Source: Montifringilla adamsi (Eukaryota; Chordata; Aves; Passeriformes; Passeridae). Taken from it: 64,000 nt of DNA. The notes beneath the pieces are model-generated. The model made no database searches and had not been told where the DNA came from. It saw nothing but the letters and a program-made list of their open reading frames with translations. Position 1 is the stretch's first letter; each line of letters starts with the position of its first letter. This document shows positions 1-11,024 of the stretch, in pieces. The stretch covers positions 10,292,286 to 10,356,285 of the forward strand of contig JAGGNK010003335.1 of NCBI GenBank assembly GCA_017590115.1. The letters run 5' to 3'. Position numbers and translations under genes: made by a program.

Positions 1-1288
1 TGAGTGGAAGGCTTGTCTGAAGCCTAAAAGAGGAACCTGCTCTTTTGAACATTTTCCCACACTTTAGACAATGCCACTTGCCTCTTACAGCTCAGTTTCT
101 CTCAGGACTATTTGCTTTGAATGTTGGGACTATTTATAACTGGCCAAGTCCAGGGTTCCTTCCTCATTCCTGAGAAAGCTCTGCCAGTTCCACAGGCTGT
201 GTCTTCCCAGTGGAGCTCTCATTTGGACCCTGTAAATGTATTAATTTCTTCTTTAGGAGAGGTGGCCTGAGCTCTCATCAGATTGTAAAACCTCAGATGG
301 TCTCCAGTCTCACATTTCACCCAGATATGGTACCACCCACTTCCTCCAAGCCCAGCAGATCCCCTTGGGTTTCCTCTCAGATTCTCCCCTGTGTTCTCTT
401 CTCCTCTGGCTTTTTTTTTTTCCCTTTTCCCTCTGAGGAAATGGGCCCAGTTCAAGGGCAGCACACAAAGCTCAGCAGCCACGTGTGCCTGTGCTTACCT
501 CAAGCCAGGCTCTAAGAGGCAGAAATTTAGGCAGTATCAGCCCTATGATAAGGTGGAAAATGCCACTTCTAGCAAAGCCAAACTGCTGCAGGGAATTTGA
601 TTTGGGGGAACAACTCCCAGTCCTCCCAGCCCACTGCCAGGCTGTCTCAGCTGGGACAGAAGTTCACTGGTTCCCCTGGCTGTGTCACACATCAGCCCAG
701 AGCCGAGAAACCCTCCAGCAACCATTTGCATCCCTGTGCCAGGAATGGCAGAAATGCTTCTAGAAACGTTCCCAGAGGCTCTACATCAGCAGAAGAGCTG
801 CTCTCCACGCTGTCTGTCTACAGACTGGAGCATCCTGTTCTCCTCAGCACGGAGCCCCGTGTCAGGGTGGGTGATTTCTCCAGGAGGGATGGGAAGGCAC
901 TTGCTTTAGCAAGCTCAAAATCCATCTGCACCATATCGGCCCAACCTAAATCATGTGTAGCCAGGGAAAATGCCAGACAGGAGCAGCTCTCTGTGCTGAG
1001 AGTCCCCGTGGCCCCCAGCTGGATGTCAGGCACAGCCTGCTGTAACCAGACAATGTCCCCTGCACTCTGCCCCGTCTGCATCCCAGCAGAGCACACAGAG
1101 TGCTGGAAAGTCACCAGGGAATGGCAACAGGGAAGTAACTGCGTGCTTCCAGCACAACAGCTTGGAATAATTGTGGGTGGTTGTGGGTCTGGGGGTGCAC
1201 CAGAGTGTCAGAACATCCTGAGCAGGCTAGCAGGGTGGCAGACAGCAGGAATGCCTCCCTGTCTCTGTGTGCAGCTCTCAACAGCAGT

Positions 1289-1370
1289 GGGGGGGGGGGG
1301 GGGGGGCACCNNNNNNNNNNNNNNNNNNNNNNNGGGGGCGACCTGCGGTGGGGGGGGGGGGGGGGGGGGG
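1289..1370. repeat. Poly-G tracts around a 23-N assembly gap
   Basis: An 18-G run (1289-1306) is followed by a 23-base N gap (1311-1333), then GC-rich sequence and a 21-G run (1350-1370). Long G homopolymers form quadruplex structures and are poorly read by most platforms. The gap is therefore probably sequence-induced and its true length is unknown. Any open frame crossing it, such as one spanning 597-1493, is not reliable. Confidence 0.9.
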
Positions 1371-3985
1371 TTGCAGCTTCAGTGTGTCACATTTTCTGTG
1401 CTGTCCCCTCCTTCCCATGGGAACAGCACCAGGACTGAGCCCTTATGTGAGCTCTCAGGTCTGTCAGCTGGAGAGCTGGGGCCTGTGACCTGAGGTTTGT
1501 CACAGCATCCTTGAGTCTGCTGGTGCAAAACAACCGGGATTTAACAAATTGGCAATCTCTGAGGGGGAAAAAGTCCTGTTCTGTTGAAGCATTTCCCACC
1601 AGCTCTGTGGTCACTGTATTTTTCTTTCAGGAACTGATGTGCTGGGAGAGATGCACCACCCACACAGTCCCCAGGGTGGTCTCTCCCTGCCTTGCACCTC
1701 CTGCCTCTCCAGCTCATTTCTAGCACATTCCCCACTGCTGTCCATCACCACTGGTAGTTCCTCTGCCACTCAGCATTCCCAGGAATGTGCAGGTGCACAG
1801 CCTTTCCCACTGGTGCCCAGGCAGGTCCCATGGGCAGCAGGATGGGGTGGGGAGAGCTCGCTTGCCCTGTGCCAGGAGCTGGCAGAGCCAGGGCCGGCCA
1901 GACAATCTGGGATTGTCCTAATTTGATTATTTGTTGGCTGCCTTCAGGGTGCTAGAGGACAATGCACACAGCCAGGACACGCCTGTGGGCTGGTGATGGA
2001 GATTCATTAGGCTTATTGCATACCCCATTACACAGTTATGGGACTCTCTGTGGCTCTGAAGCTGCTCTCCAGAAGAATTGCAGTCACATTTCTCTTCCCT
2101 GGTCCATCTGTATTTATTTCAGGGGAGAAAGGGGGAGCTAGGCATGGTGGTGGCTGGAGAAACAGTCCATGTGGAACTATTCCCATAGGAGAGTCCACAC
2201 TTTTGCAATCTCTGTTCAAGGAACAGGGAAATGTGATTTTCCAGATGAGAGCATCTCTTCTCCAGTGCTGGACACATTTACTGTGTTTTCCTTCCCTTCT
2301 CCCTTCTCAGACAGCCCAGCAGCAGAGCAAGATGTTGCTCTCTCAACTCTGCTTCAGCCGGTTCCTCCCTTGCTTGCTTTCCTGGGCAAATCTATGCGTC
2401 AGCTTCAGGCTGAAATCCAAGAGTCCCACAACTGACTTTCTTGCTCAGTTTCCAACAAATTAAGCAAGCAAACACCAGGACTGTACAGGAGTGTTCTGGG
2501 GCACAGAAGAACATGAACCCCTTCCTTTTGTCTCTGCCCTGGTAACAGGGGGATCCCCAATACCACCCCTCTGACTTTCTGACCCCACAGCTCTGGCCAA
2601 GGGACTTTTCTGCCTGCTATTTCCCCTCTGTGATATGGTCAGGGTTCAGCCTGAGGTCTTCCTTGGGTGGATGAGTTTTCCTGTCTCCTCTGAAACTTTT
2701 TGATGTGTTTCCCAGGAGGGAAAGTCTGGGGGAATCCTGTGGGAAGTGCTTTGTCTTACAGTGCTGTGCACTGCAAGCTGATGGTTATTAGCACACTCAA
2801 AGCAGCTGTCAGTTACCTTTCATCCTGCTGTATCCCCTGGGAATAAGGCAGAAAGCTCTGCACAGGGCTCTGCTCTGTAGGCTCAAGTCTTTAACACAGG
2901 GCTGCTGAATTAACAATCCTCAGCGGCAGCGACAGCAATGGGATGTGACAGCCCCAGCCTGGGATGTCCCTGGTGCCTCGTGTGGGCCCTGCAGACTCAC
3001 CTGCTAAGCAACACGGATGTGGGACGTGCAGGATTTTGCTTCCCAGGCTCCCTCCAAAGGCAGCAGCATCCCTCCTCTGTTGCTACTCCCAGCCCAGCCC
3101 AGCACTGCTCCTCCCGTGGGGTCCTCCCTGCAGAAGGAGCCCAGGGAGCGCTGAGAGCCTGCCCCAGTGAGAGCTCCTGGTGGCCCCAGGTTAATCACTG
3201 CCTCTCACGCACACAGACACTTGAGGCTGTTGTTTGCTGCCCCAGGAGACTCATTACTGGCTGCCTCACAGGGCAGGAGGAGAGGAAGGAGGAGGATGGG
3301 AGGGATGAACTGCAGGGGGAGGAGAAGAAAGGACATTTGGGATTTTCAGGATGAAGGCAGCACTGAACTTCACCTCTCCAAGTGCAAACATCTGGTCCAA
3401 GTAAGTCACTGTAGCATCTTCCCAGCCAAAGAAAGGGAAAATTCCTCCAAAGAAGAGTGCCTGACAGAAATGCCTGTTGGGACAGGGCCTTCCAGGGAGA
3501 AAGCTGCCTCTTCATTGACCTCCAGATAATCTCTGTGTACTTCTGTATATCAGAGTTAAAATGTAACAGAATTTCGGTTGAATTACAAGATGGGAGCTGT
3601 ACAATTCCTTCCACAATGTCTTTGTGTGTCTCAGAGGCCAGAAGCTTTATCAGGCTCTGAAGAAATAGAAAGAACAAGAGCAACCCTGGGGATGTGAATA
3701 AGAAAACATGAGGTATCCAAACCTCTGATGTTAAGATACGAATTCATCTCTAAGAGATAAAAAACTGGCAAAATACACTGAGCAGCTGAGCAGCTCCATC
3801 CCTGGCTGATGTCTGCCTGCAGCCACAGGGCAGCCTGGAGGAGTGAGGCTCCCTGCAGATGCAGAGGGCAGTGACTTTGAGACACAGCTGAAGGTCTGAG
3901 CTGACCCAGTAGGGCCCGGGCAGTGACCTCCTGGTGCCACAGAGCTGCTGGCTCTCCCTGTTCATCGCACAAACTTTCCTAAACG

Positions 3986-4344
3986 CCATAATTTTTTTAA
4001 AAATTCATTTGCCTAAATACAATCAAATTATAAATCCTCTCTGCCTAATCACCCATAAAAAACCCCACTTTCCACTAAAACACTAAACAACAACAAACCT
4101 TTACCCAAATTAAACAAAAAATCACTCATACAATAACCCTTAACCCAATCAAAACAAACCCAAATATAAAAAACATACTCTACTCTACAACCAAAAACCA
4201 TAATTTATCCTAAAACCTTTAACAAAAAATACCTAGAAAACCTCAAAACCAACCACTAAAATTTTAAAATCAAAACTACAAAAAATCTAAAACCAACTAT
4301 ACTCCAAAAAAAGAAAAAAAAAAATTAACAACCTATTAAAAAAA
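3986..4344. other. G-depleted block (359 bp, four G residues)
   Basis: On the + strand only four G residues occur between 3986 and 4344 (at 4011, 4043, 4236 and 4313). From 4044 to 4235 there are none. C is not depleted: I count 36 C and 0 G in 4081-4200. Both flanks return to ordinary composition, abruptly on the right at 4345 where GGG appears. The minus strand therefore reads like cytosine-converted DNA. If many A residues are mentally returned to G, the text looks like ordinary flank: positions around 4290 read ccaactatactcca and would become ccagctgtgctcca. The cause may be dense deamination of one strand or an artefact in the assembly. No coding or repeat identity is visible. Confidence 0.9.
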
Positions 4345-5040
4345 GGGATCAGCACCACGACTCCAGGGAGCACCTGCCCTGCCAGTCTCACCCTCTCATC
4401 CCATCCCACACCACCTCTGCCTTCCTTCTCTGCTTCTCAAACACAGGTTTTTCTGCCTTTCTTCGCAGAGACAGAATATGAAGGACAGAGGTCCTGGTTT
4501 TCTTCTAGCTCTTGAGCACAAGAGCCCTTGGAGAGGATCTATTTTAGGAGAGGAGAGCCTTCCCACTGCTGGCGAAGCGGCCCAGCAAGGGCAGGCTCAG
4601 TGCCGTGCCCTCCACCGGGCACTTGAGACACCTGCTAACAGCCACTCCAGCTGCCAAATGCTCCTCCAGCAGTGGCAGAAATCAGTGTCTCCACGACAAG
4701 CCCTGGCAGGATGCAGGGGAAGAGGGGGGAAGGCGAAGCCCCCACTGCACACCTTCTGCACTGGCTCATGGCACGGGTGGCAGCAATGCCACCTTTTCCC
4801 TGGCGTGGGCAAAAGCACCTGCTGGGGGGCTCAGCACCCCTCCAAGGCTGAACATGTGCTTTCAATCCAGAGGGGTGGAGAAGCAGGAGGCTCCCATGGG
4901 AAGAGCTGCTCAGGCTCCCCTTGCTGAGGGCAATCATTTTTTTTCCTCAGTATGAAAAATCCTGAAGCTGATTTTATGTCAGATGCAGAAGGCAGGGCAA
5001 GATCCCACAGAAGCCACTTGGCACATTTTGTTCTGTGCTT

Positions 5041-5312
5041 AGAATCGTAGACTCATTTAGGTTGGAGGAGACCTTTAAGATAATTGAGTCCAACTGTTAA
5101 TCCAGCACTGCCAAGTCCACCACTAAAGCAGCCCCAGGCTTGTGCTCCAGGGTCACATCTCATCTTGGAAAGCCCCAGTGTGCCCACTCCAGCCTTGCCT
5201 GGTAGGTAATTCCCTGCTTTTTTGATTCTCCACTTGGGAAGGTTCTTCTTGACATCTGTTCTGAATTTGATTCTCCTCTATTTAGGTTTTATAGCCCTTT
5301 TTCCTCTCCCTT
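5041..5312 (-). mobile_element. CR1 LINE 3'-end fragment, antisense
   Basis: The + strand begins with the reverse complement of the CR1 3' terminus: 'agaatcgtagactcatttag', then 'gttggaggagacctttaaga' and 'gagtccaactgttaatccag'. It continues through the familiar 'cactgccaagtccaccactaa' region. After a diverged middle it resumes near 5240 with a match to the 'ttcttcctaacatccaatct' segment of CR1. The element is therefore a 5'-truncated CR1 copy inserted on the minus strand. It is well diverged and has no coding capacity. The family call rests on recalled CR1 consensus; the right boundary is approximate. Confidence 0.85.
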
Positions 5313-8300
5313 TGGTAATTCAGATGATATTATCCGTATCACTTAATCACTTCACCTAAATTTTCTTATAATCAGCATTATTTTTCCCTTTCCATATTTT
5401 ATTTTAGTGGTGGGTTAAGCACCTTTATCCTGACTTCCCCTTTCTACATGGTTATTTTTTAGTGGTGTAAACAGAGTTTATCACATTTAGCAAATAATCT
5501 GTTAAAAGAGAGCTTGAGCATATCAGCATTCTGACCCACTGCAGATCCACCCTAAAGAAGACTTTGGACCCCAGTGATGTTCCTCTCACCCCAGAATGCA
5601 TCCAGCAAGCTGGAAGAAGAGCAGACCTATCCTCCAGGTTCAGCTCAGTGATGTAGCTGCAAACCTCCATTGAAACCAGCTCTTTGTTGCTCTCACATAT
5701 GCATTGGAGAGTGTCTTTAAATTCCTCCTTGTCAAAACCATGCAAGCCCTTGGCGTGCCCATTTTAAGAGCTGGTACCTGTTCCAAGCACTAATGGCTGC
5801 TTCAGGGAACAGAAAAGCAAGGCTGAAGGCTACGACGTTCAAAGCTGCCTTAATTATTAGAGCGTGAGCTTCCAAATCCCTTGAGAAGCACAGGGAGTGT
5901 TGGCCTCAAAATTCACAGAGTGCTCAGAGAAGCCAGGGATCCAGGGAGTTTTGGGGACATCTTGACTGCAGTCTGTCTGCCTGGCTCCACCGGCCTTGGA
6001 ATGAGTCCGATTCATTGCAGCAGCTCTGAATTCAGAGCAGAGGGAGCAGACAAGGCTCATTGCCTATTCCAGCCAGAGAGACTGCAACAACATTTGTGGT
6101 TTGCGTTTTTTCTTTAAAATAAGGTTACTTGAGTAGACAGCCAGGAATAGACACTCTGTCTCCTCATTCCTATACTGAGCCCCACTGATAATTATGCACA
6201 AACTGTCAGGGCTGCTTTGGAAAAGCAGATCTAGGACTGAAGCAGCCTGACATGCAAAACTTTGCCTGGAGAAGTGGTGTCCTCAATGACCACCAAAGTC
6301 CAGCAGGGAGAGCTGGGACTATTCAGACCCTGCAGAGTGCAGCAAGAACTTTTTCTCTTGGCCACTAATATTCCTGAAGGTTGGGCAGCCTGGCCAAGAG
6401 GGGCGTGGAATCATGTTACTCCTGAGGAAAAATATATTCCTGTGCAAAGGAAATCTCTGGATATGTAGGTGCATCTGTTTGCAATGTGGAATGTGTGAGG
6501 CTCCCTCCTTGCTTCACACTCTGCTCTGGTATTTATCCTCCCAGCAAGCCATCACTGCCTCATCTTCCAGGACTGTGCTTCAACTTACACATCAGCAATC
6601 TCCCCTGCCACAGGCAATCAGTGAAATTACCTGATTTAAGGCCAGAGGAGTCAAAAATGTTACACTTTGAAAAATTCTTTCCACCGCTCTATTGCTTTTG
6701 CACATCTCCAGGTTGCAGATGGACCCAGTCACTTCTTCCATTTTGCACCAGGCTGGAGGAGTGACCACTGGTGATGGCACCACTTTCTAAGCAGGACCCT
6801 GAGCATCCTCCAACAGCATCCAGCTTCAGCCACCCTCTCCTGCCCTGCACTGCTGGGCTCTGTTTGTCCAAAGCAAATTCAGGCAGATTTCCCTGTTGAC
6901 TGTGGGGATTTTGCTTGCTCAGGTGGATCACCATTTTTATTTTATTTATTTTTCTGCTAAAAGTCTGTTCTATGTTGACAAAACCCCAGGTCAGTCACGC
7001 CACAGGTAACTCCCAACCAGGGCACAAGGATTCATGGATGTTGGTGCTGCCTCTTCATTTCTTGGGAGGGATGGGGAGAGCAGGTTGCATGCTCTCCCGC
7101 AGTGACAAGGTTTGCAATTTCTTTTTAAAAGCCTGTAATCATCTCACTTCTGTGAGCTATTCAGGTATTTACATTGTTTTTCAGCATCTTGAGTGCTGGC
7201 TGGAAGCAGCTCCAGGGTTTGGGGGAGTGCAGCAGGATTGCTGTGGGGGGCTGTGCTGACAGGCACCCCCATACTGAGCAGAGGAGGGCTGTGCTCCTGC
7301 CCACAGGTGAGCAGGCTCCTCAGCATTGTCTTTTATCAGGAAAGAAAAAAGGGGGGAAAAAACCCCAACAAATCAATTCTGTTCACATGAAATATGAGCT
7401 GAAGTTCAACTAATAAACACTGAAGGATAAAGAAATGCCACGAAAACAAAAGTCCTGTTGTGACACAGCCATGGCTGAGGTTCATTCATTTTTTAGAGAT
7501 TGTTTTTCCTTTTCTCCTCCTGGCTAAAAATGAGATTTTCAGAAAAGAGAAAGCATCACCAGCATACAAACACATATCAAAAGAAGGAGCTGACTTTCCC
7601 TATGGGTGCAGCCATCTGACACAGGACACAGTGTGGACACAGAGACCTGGGTGGGAGCTCCCTGCCTCCATCCCCACAGTGGCAGCATCTGGGAACCCAA
7701 GGGGAAAACCTAACAGGCTCTTGTGTGGTATTTTCCCCATTTCCCCCTTGCCATGCCTCTGGCAGTGTTTTCTCCCCCTAACCCATGCTATGAGGCTGGC
7801 ACAGCAGTGGGAGCTTGGAAAGCCAGCTCTTGTCTCACTTTATGACCACTTAGCAGGAGCGGGGGGATCCCATAACCATTCACCTCACTTACAGGGATCC
7901 CTGCCTTCCTTTAGCCACCCCTGCAGAAGCTCTAAGGTCGGAATGCAGCCCTTCACAAGAGTCAGTCCCTGCCCTGAGGAGCTGCAGTCAGAGACCAGAA
8001 GGCAGGAGAACACTGATTCCCTCAGTCTGTGCCATCCCATCTCCATGCTGTCATGCCATCTGTGGGCTTTATCCCAGGAACTCCTGTCACATCCACTCCC
8101 ATTAGCATTTTTCAGTGCTCTCCTGCCCTTTCCCAGCATCTGCTGACCAAGTCCCTCTGGTCAACCCTGCTCCTCATCCTTCATCAAGGCTTTTAATTTT
8201 GATGATGCTGTTACCCACTTTTGCTGCACTCTGCCCTGCAGCAGCTCAGCACACGAGCTGCAAACCAGGCAACCCTGCTCGCTAGCAAAGAGAGCTTCCA

Positions 8301-8779
8301 GACAGGGATTGAGCTGCTATTAATTTATCCTATATTTGTTTTGAAAAGATGCCTGGGGAAGGTACACCATTTCCCTTTCCAGTTAGAGGCTTAACAGCCA
8401 CAGGCTTTCTCCTTTCTCAGAAATGTAAATCCATGTTTATTTTGCATGTACTCAATCAATCCCCAAGGCATTGCATCCAACAGGCCAAAATCAGAGCTCT
8501 GACTCCACCAAAACACTTCAGGAGAAAGAGGAGAGGGAGACATGCTCTACCTTTACTAGAAGAAACATCTACTTATTTGGGACCAAGGCAGCTGCATGGA
8601 GTATAAATTATCTTAATTGGTAAGCCCAACAGGACTCACTCCCTCTTAAAGCAGAGAGGGAAGACCTGGAACATTCATTTCCAGAGTGATCACTGAGGAG
8701 CAGCCAGACTTCAATTCCTACGAGGCTCTTCAGAGGGTTTGATCATTCAGGATGCTCTCACATATACAAAATACTAATC

Positions 8780-9560
8780 TACCTAAAATACCTGCAGCAC
8801 CAGCCATAATCTGTTCCCAGTTAGAACTTGTGCAACTCTGCTGAAGCCAATTTATGAAGCAAACATTTAATTTAGCGAGCAGGCTCACAATCCTAAATTT
8901 AAACATATGTCAAGCCAGCTAGTGGCTTTGTTTTAATTAACTCTCAAACTTTGTGGCTGTCATTTCTTTATATAAATGAGGATGTTCTGCCAAGGGCAGC
9001 CTGTGAGCCTGTGTGCATCCCTACGAAACCTCCTGCTATTTCACAGCCACTTTTCAGAGAGCTCTTGCCGAGGTAAGGGGATGTGGATGTTATTATAAGG
9101 GTCCATATGGCAGTACACTGGCACTGCAGCATTAAATCAGAGGTATTGTAGCTCTCCAGCCTGGATTCTCACAGTACCAGGTAATGTATACGTAGCTTTA
9201 TTGTTGTACAATTTTAGTGGCTATGCATTATTCAGGAGCAGCCCGAGTCTCCGCACTGCCGGAGGTGATTCAGCGATGATAAAGGGAATACGCTTTGCTC
9301 TAAAGGCAGGAGGGAAGGGATTTCACGGGTCGCTATCTTCTCCACCCACGGAGAAACAATGGAAGTGTTAACACTTCTGGTAAAGAAATCAGCTGGCGAC
9401 AAATTCTCATCGATAATTAAAATGAAAGTGCAAGCTGCCTTAACATGTAGTTAGACTTAGGAACTCTAACCTGCTCTCTAAATTAAATGCTTTCCTTGAT
9501 AATTTGCCTCTCGCAGCAGGCACTGAAATCTGCTAGAAGATGCCATCTAGTGGGTTATGG
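8780..9560. promoter_or_regulatory. Candidate conserved non-coding stretch upstream of promoter
   Basis: This stretch differs from its surroundings. It is AT-rich and contains several homeodomain-type cores (taatt, aattaa, cgataattaa near 9411). It also keeps CpGs in AT-rich context, and a GTTAACAC-type site lies near 9367. It has no recognised repeat and ends at a strong CTCF-type motif. These traits are typical of vertebrate conserved non-coding elements, but conservation cannot be tested from one sequence, so the call is tentative. Confidence 0.3.
9541..9553 (-). promoter_or_regulatory. CTCF-type binding motif
   Basis: The + strand reads tgccatctagtgg. Its reverse complement CCACTAGATGGCA fits the published CTCF core CCASYAGRKGGCR at all 13 positions. 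It lies about 1.27 kb upstream of the GALNT10 start codon, at the edge of the AT-rich candidate element. A chance full match in 64 kb is possible but uncommon. Confidence 0.5.
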
Positions 9561-10061
9561 AAGTTTATTTAAGTTTAAATCCACTTGCTGATGTAGGGCG
9601 AGGGTGGCAAGAGCTGCAAATGCTGGGGTGCATAATGGTTTCCGTAGATTTTTTTTGTTGTTGTTGCTCCAGGAAATCCGGCATTTCCCTGCGGGGGGTT
9701 TACATTGGAAGAGAACTAATATTTATTTTACCAGTGCCCAGCAGGGCACCGGATTGTCACAGCCTTGCTGTTGACACAGCCGAGGCTCACGGCTGTTGTG
9801 CTGGCAGAGCATCCTCCCGAGCGCCGGGGCTGCGCGCTCCTCACGGAGGAAACGGATCCGCTCCCCATCCTTGCCAAAGCTGTGCCGCCATTCCTTTTTT
9901 CCCTAAAAGCACCCTTCAAACACTGTCCTGTGCCTCTGAATTATGTAGTTTTCATTATCGTTTAAGCCGCTTAATTGCTATCCGGCTAAACAGCGTTGGT
10001 TTTTAACGCGAACCAGGGATGGGGATGGATTTGGAGCGGTGCTTCCCGGCGATAGTATCTG

Positions 10062-10410
10062 CATCCCTGGACTGGCTCGTTGTCCCCCGGTTACTGTGAG
10101 CCCGTGGGGCGAACTCCAGCCCTTTGGGGACCACCTGGACCCGTTGGGAAGCATTTGCAGGCCTTACCCTTCGGACTGCTCCGCTTCTCGCAGTCCCCGC
10201 TCCCATTTCAGGGGTCCCTCCCTCATTAAGGAATCTCCATCCCTGGAGTGGCTTGTCCCCCGGTTATTCCGAGCCCCTGGGGCGAACTCCAGCCCTTTGG
10301 GGGCCACCTGGATCCTTTAGGGAGCATTTGCAGCCCTTACCCTTCGGACTGCTCCGCTTCCCCCAGTCCCCGCTCCCACCTCAGGCGTCCCTCCCTCATT
10401 AAGGCGTTTT
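10062..10410. repeat. Two-copy tandem duplication (~176 bp unit) in CpG island
   Basis: Copy 1 (10062-10237) and copy 2 (10238-10410) share the same order of segments: 'catccctgga', 'tggct', 'tgtcccccggtta', 'ggggcgaactccagcccttt', 'agcatttgcag', 'ttacccttcggactgctccg', 'cagtccccgctccca' and 'gtccctccctcattaag'. They differ by scattered substitutions and about 3 bp of indels, so the duplication is not brand new. It sits 400-750 bp before the GALNT10 start codon and doubles any regulatory site inside the unit. Confidence 0.9.
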
Positions 10411-10517
10411 AAGCCAATTAACCACCGTGACTCCCCCCACACCGCCGGCCGGTTCGAATCCCGCTCCACCCAGACACCCCGCCGTGCAGCGGCATCCTCG
10501 GAGCGCCGTTCTTAGAG

Positions 10518-10587
10518 AGTCATTAGCGGGGAGCCATTAGCGGGGAGTCATTAGCGGAGGGTCATTAGCACAGGGTAATGAGCGGGG
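10518..10587. repeat. Five 14-bp tandem units
   Basis: The unit agtcattagcgggg is repeated five times with exact 14-bp spacing, starting at 10518, 10532, 10546, 10560 and 10574. Substitutions accumulate towards the right. In the last unit the ATTAG core has become ATGAG, which creates an ATG at 10578 that is in frame with GALNT10. The GC boxes follow directly. Confidence 0.85.
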
Positions 10588-10590
10588 AGC

Positions 10591-10661
10591 GGGGCGGGGC
10601 CTCTCCGGGCGGTGGGCGGGGTCTCCGCGGGCCCGCCCCCCGCGCGAGCAGAGCGGAAGTG
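10591..10661. promoter_or_regulatory. GC-box cluster and ETS-type site
   Basis: GGGGCGGGGC is at 10591-10600, GTGGGCGGGG at 10612-10621 and the reverse-oriented GCCCGCCCCC at 10631-10640. These are Sp/KLF-type GC boxes. GCGGAAGTG at 10653-10661 resembles an ETS (GABPA/ELK) site. The grouping within 71 bp and the position 150-220 bp before the ATG fit a TATA-less core promoter. Binding itself is inferred. Confidence 0.6.
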
Positions 10662-10808
10662 CCGGAGTTGCCGCCCGGCGCCGCCGCCGAGCGCGGGCGA
10701 AAGTTGCGCTCCGGGAGCGCGGCGGGGGCGGCCGGACCGCGCTCCCTGCTCACCCCCCCGCTCCTCAGCCCCATCCCGCCGCTCGGCCCGCTCCCGGCAG
10801 CCGCTCCG

Positions 10809-11024
10809 ATGCGGCGGAAGCAGAAGCGGCTGCTGCAGGCAGTGGGGCTGGCGCTGGCCGCCCTCGTCTTCTTGCCCAACGTGGGGCTCTGGTCCCTGTA
10901 CCGCGAGCGGCAGCTGGAGGGCGGCGGCGTTGGGCGGGTTCCTGTGGGAGCCGCTGGGCGAGGGTCGGGGGGCTCCCGTGGGAGTCGCTGGGCGAGGATC
11001 TGGGGCTCCCGAGGGAGCCGCTGG
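10809..11024 (+). CDS. GALNT10: GALNT10 exon 1 (start codon, cytoplasmic tail, signal anchor)
   Basis: This exon encodes the N-terminus of polypeptide N-acetylgalactosaminyltransferase 10, a Golgi type II membrane enzyme that starts mucin-type O-glycosylation by moving GalNAc from UDP-GalNAc to Ser/Thr. Residues 1-8 (MRRKQKRL) are a basic cytosolic tail. About residues 9-31 are the hydrophobic anchor ([17 protein letters not shown]), followed by [12 protein letters not shown] in the lumenal stem. This is very close to mammalian GALNT10. The start at 10809 gives the family's conserved N-terminus, although the ATG context is weak (C at -3, C at +4). The 3' border is uncertain. The best donor is G|GTGAGG at 11025, phase 0 (72 codons), but it lies inside a minisatellite. 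Weaker phase-0 donors at 10929, 10938 and 10944 would give 40-45 codons, nearer to the shorter mammalian exon. Confidence 0.85.

Larger units (their letters stand above)
1..9790. other. Upstream flank of GALNT10, no gene recognised
   Basis: I find no coding exon of a recognisable family on either strand of this ~9.8 kb flank. The open frames are short, overlap on both strands and have no domain signature. The sequence is moderately GC-rich and partly pyrimidine-rich, as expected for avian intergenic DNA. In mammals MFAP3 lies upstream of GALNT10 (established synteny), but none of its exons is visible here. The stretches 1-1288, 1371-3985, 4345-5040 and 5313-8780 hold nothing I can name. The nested items listed separately are the poly-G gap, the G-depleted block, a CR1 fragment and the CTCF-type motif. 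Confidence 0.6.

Noticed and set aside
597..1493. 298-codon open frame on the + strand
   Set aside because: It crosses the N gap and both poly-G tracts, so its length is artificial, and it contains no recognisable domain.
3195..3683. 162-codon open frame on the minus strand
   Set aside because: No family signature and a low-complexity serine-rich end; overlapped by open frames on the other strand.
7460..8146. 228-codon open frame on the + strand
   Set aside because: No domain, signal or family resemblance, composition like the surrounding flank, and no splice or promoter context. Most likely a chance frame.
1..9790. Possible 3' end of the upstream neighbour (MFAP3 in mammals)
   Set aside because: No exon or conserved 3' UTR text was recognised, so the neighbour is assumed to be outside the window.
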